A stretch of 64,000 bases of DNA from Amyelois transitella. Taxonomy: Eukaryota; Arthropoda; Insecta; Lepidoptera; Pyralidae. Below the pieces are notes generated by a model. The model did no database searches and was not told where the DNA came from. It saw nothing but the letters and a program-made list of their open reading frames with translations. The translations under genes were made by a program, and so were the position numbers. Of the stretch, positions 1-12,200 are shown one piece after another. Each line of letters starts with the position of its first letter. Within the stretch, counting starts at the first letter, position 1. The stretch is from assembly GCF_032362555.1 (NCBI RefSeq), contig NC_083505.1:7369501-7433500 (forward strand), written 5' to 3'.

Positions 1-58
1 TATTACACTCAGTTGGTAATATTGGGTTATGTATTTATCATACCATCTTATGTGATAG

Positions 59-3000
59 GTACCTACTACCCCTGACCGGGACGGTAGACGTGAGCATCCT
101 GGACACTGGCGGCTCGCCAGTGCAGGAATGGGCGGCTATGGACTTGGACAGGGGCATTTTCACCAACCAGGTGAAGCTCAGCGATGAGCCAGCTCTTGGG
201 GAATGGACTATACAGGTACAGATATCAATTTAAATCAATTCACTCTTTAGCATTTAAGATATAAGGCGGTTTTGAGTCACTAAATTTTATTGGTTGAATC
301 AAGATTTTTCTAATTATTTCACCCTTTCGTGTGGTTACCGGCACTTATGAATACGACCACACCATATCCTTTCCATAGATGTCGTAAAAGGCTTATAAGG
401 GAAAAGCTAATAAACTCCAGTCTAAGATTTAATTTAATAAGATTGTGGTGGGCTATCAACCTGTCAATTCCGTCTTAAGCCAAATAGTAGAACGTGGTCT
501 TTCAGTCTTATTAAGACTCTTGACTCCGTCTATTCCGCAAAGGATATAGACGTGATTATATTACGTCTGTGATTGTTTAGGTATATGTATGAATACACTC
601 GCCCACATAGAACCGCGGTTGTGCAGACTATTTAAAGATGGCTGTTGTTATATAAAATACAAAACGATAATTGTAATTATTCGATGAACATGTGTACAAT
701 TTTCATTATCATTGCAGAAACATTGTAAATCAGGAAGGATTCCTGCTATTTACTTTGATCATTTTGCTATTAACTATTAAAATCTAAAGCATATTGCACC
801 GGAAATAACTCGATAATGAATAGTAAACGTAGGTGTGAACGTTTGAACGAAAAAACGTTCTTACCGTGACCTCAAAAGATTGGTAATGCTTTATGAAGAC
901 CGTTTGCATAAAAAAATCAACTGGCAGGTGGAGGTCCGTGGGCAGACGTACTCGCGGCGAATCCTGGTGGCCGACTACGTCACACCCAAGTTCCATATGG
1001 ACATGCAGATGCCGAAGGAACTACTGTTCAGTGAGGGTCGCTTCCTCATCAATGTCACGGCGAAGTGAGTACCTAATATTACCTATAAATAGTGTTTTTC
1101 TTTTTAAAAAATAGGCACACTTCTTTTTATTTCAATATATCGTTTGTTAACTGATTTAGTTTAGGTAAAATAAGAACTTGTTTAAGCTAAGAAATTGACG
1201 AGTGAGTCTTGCCTCCTCCGTCCGTTAAAAATATTGCTTTCCTAATCACGTAGAAAAAAATTTAAGCAAGGTAAGTTAATAACTTTCGTTTGAAAGCAGA
1301 AAAAGCAAATAGCATATTTCAGTAAGTTATTACAATATAACAAAATCTCATTATTGGAATTGCAAAAGGTGAAGATAATTGCGCTCGAAGCTAAAAACGG
1401 AATTGTTTGATCGCAAAGACTCGGTTTTTATGGACGTTGGAGGCGGGAACATCAATGTTATTACAATATACAATGTACATAAAAACTGTTTGAATAGGTA
1501 AATATTACATTTATATTGCGTCAATTTTAAATTTAAATATTGGTATTGGTATTCGTCGGTTCTAATTGAAGCCCGTCACGATAAAGTTTATTTCGGGACT
1601 TTTGTGCTAATTTAGACTACCTATAATAAATTTTGTGTTGAGAAAGTAAGAAAAAGTTTTTTCTTACTTTCTCAACACAAAATTTCTTATTTTAGATCAT
1701 TACCACAAAACTTGAACATGGCCTTTCAATTTTTTAAGACTGTTGACTCTGTCTATCCCGCAAGGGAAATAGACTTATATATATAGGTATATATATATAT
1801 TATGTTATTTCTATATCATTAAATAGTTTACCTTAAGTTAAATCAATTGGAATTCAAGTTGGTTCTTTTTGACTCATAAGTTAATAACGTAACTTAATAT
1901 TTTAATAACAAAATTACTGAATTATCTTTCAGACATTTCAACGGATTACCCGTGCGAGGGGAGCTAACAATATCTGCGTATGCTGTTTTTTTCTCTGGAT
2001 TACTACAACCAGTATTTTCATCACCTGCAAGGAAAGTTGTAGAATTTAACGGCAACTCCGAGGTGGTGTACGACCTTAAAACTGACCTTGACCTCGCAGA
2101 AGACGCGGCCAGGCCGTTGGTAATCGAAGCCGTGTTGGAGGAAAAAGATACGCTCGTAAGGCAAAATGTTTCGTCCAGAGTACTGTTGTTGCGAGCGCCC
2201 TATCGATTGAAAGTCTCGGCACCGGAATACTTTAAACCCAATTTGCCGTACAATGTTCAGGTAAGTACACACGTTGTCACGCTTAGTTGTTGTGTATTGC
2301 GTATATTATTATTGTAGTTTTTTGTTTTTTTTTTTTTATTGATGTTAATAGTTCAGAGGGTTCTATTCACGAAACTTGATAAAGTTATATCTTCACTCTT
2401 CCTATATCCTTGGTTTTCCGAAATGATAGAAAGAGAGAGAAATGATTATATATATTTCATGACCAAAATATGAAAGCACACTGTTTGACAGCAACAATGT
2501 TGGAAAAATCATAATTTCAGATCGAAGTAGCGGATTCACTTGGGCAAGTGATGAAAGAAAACGGGGAGGTGACGGTGGAGCGCCTGTGGGATGACGGGGC
2601 GCCGCCCAACACCACCTCAGTGCCACTACGTGAGGGCCTGGCAACGTATACACTGATCCCGGATGAACTACACGCGAACTCCACGCTAAACTTACTGGTA
2701 CGACTGGTATAACTAGTTTTTTGAGGATAAAAACAAGACAAGACCTGAAATGAACATTTCTATGAACCTACCTAAATACTTATTTTATTTGTCGTAAATA
2801 AAAAATGAGTGAATTGCATATTGTATATTGTAAAAACTTTTCCGAATATTTGATTGCTGCTAAGAATATCATAAGCAAACCACAACGAACCTCACTATCA
2901 TGCAACTTTTTGTTCTGTTGAATTTATAATGACATCGACGCGTTCACAGAGTTATTAATAAAGATTACGTAGAACTTGGCCTTTCCTTTTTCAGATAAAA

Positions 3001-3254
3001 TACAAGGAAGTGACGGAACGAGTTATCCAAATTACGAGTAGCAAGGCCTCCGGAGGTCGGCACCTCAATGTGGAAGTCCTGACTCGCGATACCGCGGTGG
3101 GAGACGAATTACGAGCGAGAATTACATCCACTGAGCCTATGGATCTCGTGCACTATGTGATCATCGGGCGAGGAGACATTCTTGTAGCGAAGACTTTGGA
3201 GGTGATTGCTATTGCATTTTTACTACGCTTTTATTAGCTTGGGTTGTATGTATG

Positions 3255-3285
<31 letters not shown>

Positions 3286-6200
3286 CGGAATCTTTGAGCT
3301 TAATTTTCACTGATTTCTAAACGTCTGATCAACTTGAAACTTTGCACACGTATCAAGGACCGATGACAATGCAATATTTTGATAAGAGTTTCTCATTATC
3401 CTTATTAAAACTGCCAGGATTAATAAATTCATTTTTAGATCCTTCGTATGAGAGTAAGAGAGACAGAGATAGCACCAGTGCCAGTAATCTCCATACAAGA
3501 AACCAAGAAGTTCTGACGTATAAGGAGTCCAAAAAGAGATGTAATATATTTCCATATAATGTTACTATTAACCTGAGGCTTTTTTATTTCATCGCATCGC
3601 TCCATTTAGAATTACCATTAGAAACAATAGTAGAATTAGTAGAATATTTTAAAACAATAAAAAATATATAAGTAATAAAACAAAAGTAATAAATGAAAAT
3701 TGAACAACTAAATTTACAACAATATAAGAATAAAGTTACTACCTACAGAACTTTGCGATATTTAATACGTATTTAACATATTAATGCGATTCTTGAATTA
3801 ACATTATGTAACTTTTGCATATTTATAATAGCAACACTGTAATACTCGCTTGGAAAATGAGTGACAGTTTGTTTATTTATGTAAAATAAGTTTTGCAATA
3901 AGTTTTGAATTCGATTCTAACACCTGTAAACTTTCTTTCTGTTTTTTTACCGGTGCCTGTGTATTTACCTATTTGCACTTTGTTTTGTGCTGATAACTTG
4001 TCGTTATTTGGAGTTTGGAATCTTCCGTTGAGTCGAGCTTTGTTCTTCCGGATATTCGTGTGATTTTATCATCTGAGATTGGACTCTGACTGTGTTCACT
4101 GTGTTGTGCAGATATTTTGAGATAGGACTCCTGTAAAAAGTACCTGATTATTTGAGATAGGAGTCCCAAGTTTGTGTTTGTTTTTGTGAAAGACAGATTT
4201 TACTACAAAAGTGCCACGATGTCTTCAGATAAACATTGTTGCGTTCCTGGTTGTAAAGGCAGTGGAGGTATGTTTGAAATATTTTTGTTCCTGTATCAAT
4301 CTGCCTCTTAATCTTGTGGTTTGATTCCTGGCAAGGCCACAATCGAAAATTGTTATGTTTGCTGGATAGTCAAAAATATTATTAACAGTGATTTATCACT
4401 ATAAAATTCTTTTCAACTGGGTTTAACAATCATCATACATACATGCATACATATAATCACGTCTATATCCCTTGCGGGGTAGACAGAGCCAACAGTCTTG
4501 TAAAGACTGATAGGCCACCTTCAGCTATTGGGCTTTAAGATAGAATTGAGATTCAAATAGTGACAGGTTGCTAGCCCATCGCCTAAAAAAGAATCATGAT
4601 GATGAGAATATTATGAGATTTAATCCAATCAGGCCACATATAACTTTAAGAAAGTTAGTTGTGAAAACCTCCGGCGATGGGCGCATGGTTGCGAAAGTCA
4701 TTTCTAGTAAGATAGTTATACAGCGTAGTAGAAGTAGTAGGAAGTTAACACTTCTACCAAAAAATAATTGTATAAAAAAACTAGGCGTTTTATTGCTAAT
4801 CAAACTAAAAAATAGAAAATAAATAATAGTTTAAAAAAAACTAAAAAACTACGCTTTATTGCTAATCAAACTAAAAAATAGAAAATAAAATTTAAAGACA
4901 AAGGAATTATAAAACAGTAGTAGCAAGTCGAACAATCGGTTATAGTCAATTACCTCCGATTAAAATTATAACAAAATTAAATTTATAAACAAAACAATTT
5001 AAATCAGAGTAAAAAGCGTGGGGTGCATTTTACTTCATTTTCATAACTCTCTTGTCATAAATATATGCTAATAGAATGATTTTAATATTTACTACATCAG
5101 GCACCCCACGCTTTTTACTCAGATTTCAATTGTTTTGTTTATAAATTTAATTTTGTTATAATTTTAATCGGAGGTAATTGACTATAACCGATTGTTCGAC
5201 TTGCTACTACTGTTTTATAATTCCTTTGTCTTTAAATTTTATTTTCTATTTTTTAGTTTGATTAGCAATAAAGCGTAGTTTTTTAGTTTTTTTTAATTCA
5301 ATTAGGCGCCTTTCATACTGTATACAAATAAGCGGAGGCGATTGTGTTATTTGCATTTCGTTAAACAAAATAATCCCGTTTAGGTACTTCTGTTCTCACG
5401 GAAATTTTTGGACATCCTTAGACTATCATGTCTAACATAGACATAGTTAGACTATCTTACTCCAGATAGATATTGAATATATCTATCTGAAACTCACCCC
5501 TTGACTATCGGGAACTAATTTACCAGATTCCTTATCGAACAACTAGCGGTTTGTCGATAAAGTTAGGATCTACAATATAGACCTCCTTTTTATTTCTATA
5601 ATAAGTTATAGTATATACCAATTTAATAAAAATATTTCCAGCTGAGCCCGGCCCGTGTCAGCGTGGACATCGCAGCGGCGGTGTCCCGCGACATGTCGCC
5701 GGGCTGCGTGCTGCTAGCGTGGCGACCGCGTTTGGACAACACGTTGCTGGCGGCCGCTGTGCTCGCTCCGCAACACAAATTGTTGCAGCATAAGGTACAT
5801 TGTTGTAAGAACTTCACACCATATAGATGACAGTGTATCCGAGTTTTAGTCCGAACTGGTCTTCTTAGGTCTTTTGACCTACGAACCATTCTTGTTTTAT
5901 GACCTCGGCCAATCAGCCGACATGACTTTTCAACGGAAGAATGGACTTTCTGCCTCTCCGTCAACGAACGGTTCAAATATGACCTGTTGCACAATCTCTA
6001 AATGTCGCAATAATATATTGCAGGCCAAACGACAAGTTATCGTTCATTTGGCATGAAGTTATGATGATTCTATTTATCTTATTATTCTAAGGTGTCCGTG
6101 CTGCCACCAACAGCCACCAGCTACCGGCCCAAGAGCCTGGTGTCTCTATCAGTGCAGGGCTCTAGTGGTGCCAATGTCGGAGTGCTAGCGGCTGACAACA

Positions 6201-9200
6201 CCGCCATCGCGGCCGGCGTCGCCAATAAAGACGGGCTTGGCAGTGGGATCGATATGCACACGGTAAATTCCTACCTACAGTAGATTCACATACTTAGTCT
6301 GAAATCCGTCCTAATATTATAAATACATCCACTGAGCTGTGATAGTCTGTCTATAAGCCTTTCACTATTAAACCGCACGAACGCGCATGATGAATTTTTG
6401 TGTCAAATAGTCCGAAGTAACCATGACCTACTTTTTACAAACAAATTCCCTTTATTTCCTCAAAATTTATCAACCGCCTTTTACATAATTTACGTTTAAT
6501 TCGTTCTAATTTTACTTAATTTTCGGCAACTATATTAATCTTCGGTATGCCAATATTGTTTTCGTATTCCCACAAAATGTATCAACCGCCTTTTACATAA
6601 TTTACGTTTAATTCGTTCTAATTTTACTTCATTTTCAGCAACAATATTAATCTTCGGTATGCCAATATTGTTTTCGTATCTAATATAGACGCATCTATTT
6701 CAGATCGAACGAGAAGTGGAAAGCTTCAGCGGACTCAAACATGCTTTGTTTAAAAATGAAGATCATTTGCCCGGGGTAGGAGCGGACTTGGGAGGATACA
6801 CGTCTGGAGATGTCTTTACAGTATGTTTTGCAATATATTATGTAACACCAAGGCCATTTTTGCAATTTATTTATGTAACCGAATAATAAAGTACCTGCCT
6901 TCTTTTCTCTTCTAAAAAATCTTAATTCCATATGTAAAATTTTCATTCATTTCAGAATGCAGGAGTGGTGATATTGACGGATGGGCTGATCATCCAAAAT
7001 GACAAAAGTAAGTGGCGAGTATCTGCTCTATTTACTATTAACTACTTACAAACCCTATTGAAGAATGTCGATATTTATACCGCTTGTCAGCCACAACTTG
7101 TAATTTTCCAGCCAGGTGAAAGTCCGTAAAAAAGACAAGACCTAGATTAATTCATCCTAGACAGTTTTTTGAACGATTTATATGATACGTACGGTATGTA
7201 GTTATACACCGACCGATATTTGTAGTTGGAGCACTGGAACCGGAGCCAGAGACAGCTACTCGCCCCCCGCTGGCCGGACCTTACGCCTTCAGCCGCCTGC
7301 CGCCGCCGCCCGCGCCGCGCTACTACCTCCCCGTCGTCAGCCCGCTACCAACATGGGCCTTCTCCAACCTCACTCTAGGGTATGGTGTTATATTTTTGGC
7401 ATATCACCTCTTTCGGAATACTCATTTAAGTCTGTATTACTATCAATCCATCGTAGTAGATTTACTGTGAACTATAGAAATTGGAATAAGACTAAGTCAA
7501 CCTTAATCATATTTTTATGATCCAAATTACATTTTATCTCATTTCTTTTTGTTTTACAGTTTTGACGGAGCTGGCTCCATAGAGCGTCGCGCGCCACCGT
7601 CCTCCGTCGACCTCACCGTTGGAGCAATCGCAGTCGACCCCAATCTCGGGCTGGGACTGGCTTCACCACAGAACTTCCAGGTGAATTGAAAATGAAAATA
7701 AAACGCCTCTTAAAATAAATAAGAGGAAAAATAATCATCTCCATATATAAACCTATACTACATATTTATAGTAGTCTCGAAAATACTAAGGCCAAGTTCA
7801 ACTGGATGACTAGGTGATGGAACTTAGGTTCAGATAGCGACATGTTGCTAGTACTTTGCCTAAAAGAAGAATCTCAAATTAAGAATTTACTTATTTTCAT
7901 ATTATTCCTTATGCTTGAATCCACCTACAGTTCTGTTTCTAAATATAACTTCCTTAAAAAACGTGTAACGCATTTTTCCACCTAATCCTGATAAAAACTT
8001 GACTCCAGGTGCAAGTTCCACTGTCCATCTCGGCAGAACTGCCCGAGAGCATGCAACGCGGAGAGACGCTGGCTGCGGTGGTGGTTCTGAAGAGTACCCT
8101 CACCGTGGACACCTCGGTAGAAGTCACCTTCTACAACTCCGACCAGTACTTCGAGTTCGAACCACTTGATAATGATATTGATTCTGCTAAAAGTAAGATC
8201 CTCTCTGACTGAGTTCATGAACACTTTGAGACTGTAATCTATGTATACTTGTGTCGCCTCACCTTTAGTGGTTTACAGATTTTTTTACAGAACAATTGGC
8301 CCTGATATCGCCTAGGCCCGCTTTACTGTACGAATTCATCAAATAATGATGTATATTAGGTTTTTTCCCACTATAGAAATTAACTATAAAAATTTCCGAA
8401 TCTATTGCTATAATAAGATGGTTTGTCCACAGAAATCGAATTGTTCCGTCGTCTCCGCGTGATGGTTCCAGCGCGAGGCTCTGCCAGCACCGCTTTCCTG
8501 GTGACGGTGGTGCGCACGGGACAAGCTTCTGTCCTCATTGAAGCCAGTGGCAATGGCGTCTCCGACTCTTTGTCCCGCATTATCGATGTCAAGGTATAAT
8601 TGATTTATAAATGGATCATGCACGAATGAACACGCGTTAAACAACAGAATAAATCTCTTTGTAAGCAATTCGTATACCTGTACCTGTAAGATATTCATCA
8701 TCTTGCTGGCGTAAGTCTTGGTTCGTCTTCATGTCTCTGGAGACTCCAGAGTGCATCTGTGACCACGATCCTGGATTGGGTTAGTCAAGATTTGAAACAA
8801 AGCGAGTCCCGTCTCACCTACTCAACAATTACACCTACCTAAGTATTGTCTGATTGTACAGATTTTTCCTTTTATCCTCTTACAGTCGTAGTATTATTAC
8901 AGGTACTACGTTTGGTGACGAAAAGGTGAATGATAAATGGAAGAAGTGTATTAGAAATTTGTCTAGAGTGGGATCTTTTTGTGTCGAACTCAATGTTTCA
9001 ACATAAAGAGATCCACACCTACACAAGAGTGGAAGGTATTTTAAAAAGTATGATAGACTTTGTGATTGTAGATGAAAGATTGAAGAACAAAGTGCTGGAT
9101 ACCCGTGCATATCGCGGTGCTGGCATTGACTCGGACCATTTACTGGTGATATCCCGGATAAGGGGTATCTTCAATCGCTGGCGGCACAGGGTAAGGGAGC

Positions 9201-12200
9201 AAACCAGCGCTTTGGAAAGAGTAAAAGTAGAAAATTTGCAAGATATGGATGTAGGTAAGAAGTATATTAATAGACTGAAGGATGAATTTGAAGATTTAGA
9301 GGAAATGAGCGATATTGAAGATGGATGGAAGGAATTTAAAGAAAGAATTGTGAAAGTAGCTGTTGAAGTGTGTGGTGTAAGTAGAAGAAGGAAAGGAAAA
9401 AATCACAAAAATGCGTGGATGAGTAAAGATGTGCAAGAACTTGTGCGATTAAAGAAGAAAGCATGGCTGGATTTGTTAGCAGCAAAAGCTAACTTAAGAA
9501 TGCAAGAGGTTATAGATGAAGATGTGAATGAAGCACGTAAGGAATATAAGAAAATGAAAGATTTGGTTAAGAAAGCTGTGATTAAAAAGAAAGAAGAGTA
9601 TAAAGAGGATTTTGATAAAAGGCTATCAGAAGACTTTCAGTCAAATCTGAAAGTATTCTGGAAATCCGTAAGGTCAGCCCGAGGAAATACTATAACCAGA
9701 GAGCTGACTAGGATCAGATGCCAGGATGGTAGCGTTGTGAAAGGAGAAGAATGTGTACTAAAGATATGGAAGGACTATTTTGAAAGTTTATTTGAAAAAA
9801 AGGAAGGAAATAAGAAAGATTTCTGCTATAGCGAAGAAAAAGAGAATGAGATGGAAGGCGAAATTGAAATGTTCGAAATTGTGGAAGCACTTAAGAGTAT
9901 GAAAGCGGGAAAGGCTGCTGGGTGTGATAGAGTGTCGGTCGAGATGCTTAAAGCAGGAAAAGGCGTAGTAGCTAGTCAGTTGTACTGCCTTTTCAATTTG
10001 TGTTGGAGAAGCGGCCGAGTACCAAAAGATTGGTGTAAGGCTGTTATCGTGCCACTTTACAAAGGAAAAGGGTCACAGCTGGACTGCAAAAATTATCGTG
10101 GTATAAGCCTGCTTAGCGTCGTCGGCAAATTGTATGCTAAGGTATTGATTAATAGAGTCAGGAATGAAACTGATGACAAAATATGGGATGCTCAAGCGGG
10201 ATTTCGAAAGGGAATGGGATGTACTGATCAGGTCTTTTCCTTGCGGTGCATAGCCGAAAAGTTTTTGGCCAAGAGTCAAAAAGTCTATTGCACATTCGTA
10301 GATCTGGAAAAGGCCTATGACAGAGTTGAGAGGAATGAATTGTGGTCAGCACTTTCTATGCATGGGGTGAGCAGTCTCTTAATACGAGCACTGAAATCCT
10401 TATATGAGGATTCGAGTGCTTGTGTCAGGATAAACGGAGCGCACACTGAGTGGTTTAAGATTGAGAAAGGCGTTAGGCAAGGATGTGTTGCGTCACCGTG
10501 GCTGTTCAACCTATTTATGGATAGCTGTTTGACAGATTTGAAAGAGTCTAAAAGTGGATTAAGGATGAATGAGTTACTCGTCAAATGTCTGCTCTATGCC
10601 GACGATCAGGTTATACTGGCGTCATCAGCGGAGGAGTTACAGGAGATGGTAAACTGTATGCATGAAGCTTTAAAAGAGAAAGGAATGAAAGTGAACGTAA
10701 GTAAAACTAAAACACTGGTTTTTGAAATGGAGAAAGAAATGACAGCATGTAATATTTTGATTGGAGGAGAAAAAGTGGAGCAAGTGAAAGAGTTTGTATA
10801 TCTAGGATCAAAGTTTACATCAGATGGCAAGTATGATAGTGATATTGAAAGGAGAGTGAACGCGGGGAACATGGTGAATGGAGCTTTGCATGCCTTTATG
10901 AGCAGTCAGAAACTATCCAAAAAGGCTCGACTGGCTGTGCACAGGGGCGTGTTGGTCCCGACATTAATGTATGGGAGTGAAAGTTGGGTATGGCAAAAGA
11001 AGCATGAAAGCAGAATAAATGCAGTGGAAATGAGAGCGTTAAGGAGTATGATGGGTGTGAAATTGAGTGACAGGATAAGGAACAGCGTGATAAGGGAATG
11101 TTGTGATGTGAAAGAAGATGTAGTTACAGGAATAGAAAAGGGTATGTTAAGATGGTTCGGTCATGTGGAGAGGATGAATGAAAGCAAGTTGACTAAGCAG
11201 ATATACAAGGAGAGTGTGGAGGGAAAGGTCGGAGTGGGAAGACCTAGACGAACGTATCTTGATCAAATTAAGGACGTCCTGGTAAAGGGTCAGATCAAAA
11301 GTACCCGAAACCGCCGAGCTTGTATGAAGAGAGTTATGAATGTGGACGAAGCGAAAGAAGTATGCAGAGATCGTGGCAAGTGGAAAGAGGTAGTCTCTGC
11401 CTACCCCTCCGGGAAAGAGGCGTGATTTTATGTATGTATGTATGTATGTACTACTATATTCTTGCTTGCATTACCTTTAATCATCAAGTTCAACAGTCTA
11501 ACGTAACCTGAATAATTTATCTTATACAGGATGGCTATGAAGAAACTGTATGGTCTTGGGAACTCCTAGACGCTCGACGAGGCATTGCCCGCGCCAATGC
11601 TACTTTACAACCTAAAGCCGGCACGAAACTAGGGCCAGCCTTATTACAAGCCGGCGGTGATATTGTAGCCGCTGTTTTGAACGACCCGAACGAACGCGAA
11701 CTGGGATTCGACCCCATGCCCGCTGCGTCGCCACCGCACGCACTAAGACCTTTGGCGAAAGCTTGTATACTCTTAGATTATTTACAGGTATGTTGACTAT
11801 AGAGATGTGCTTTTAACAAATCAAATTTCAGAAAATGTGATAGCAAGGCAGAGAAAACGAAATTCAATAAGATTACAAAAAATCAGGATTTAGATGCAAA
11901 ATGGGCGTAAGGGTGTCACCACCATCAGTTGCTCATCACGTCACTACCTTGTTTAATTTACAGTCTTAAATTAGTTAAAATTCTATGAAAGCAATTTCTT
12001 GATTTGAATTTTCTAGTGTTTTCTTCCTTTTAATGTACAGGCGACAGAGAGGGACGACTTGCCAATTGTGAATGATGCGCGCGCGCAAGTCCAAACAGGC
12101 TTTCAGAGACTCATGGCATATAGGCAAAAGGATGGCTCCTTTGCTACGTTCAGCGATAGTGAAGATGGCGGAGATGTTTAGTAAGTTTCCAAAAACAGCT

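Noticed and set aside
3246..3284. Possible CRISPR-like or structured array
   Set aside because: It is a simple tetranucleotide microsatellite in a eukaryotic intron.
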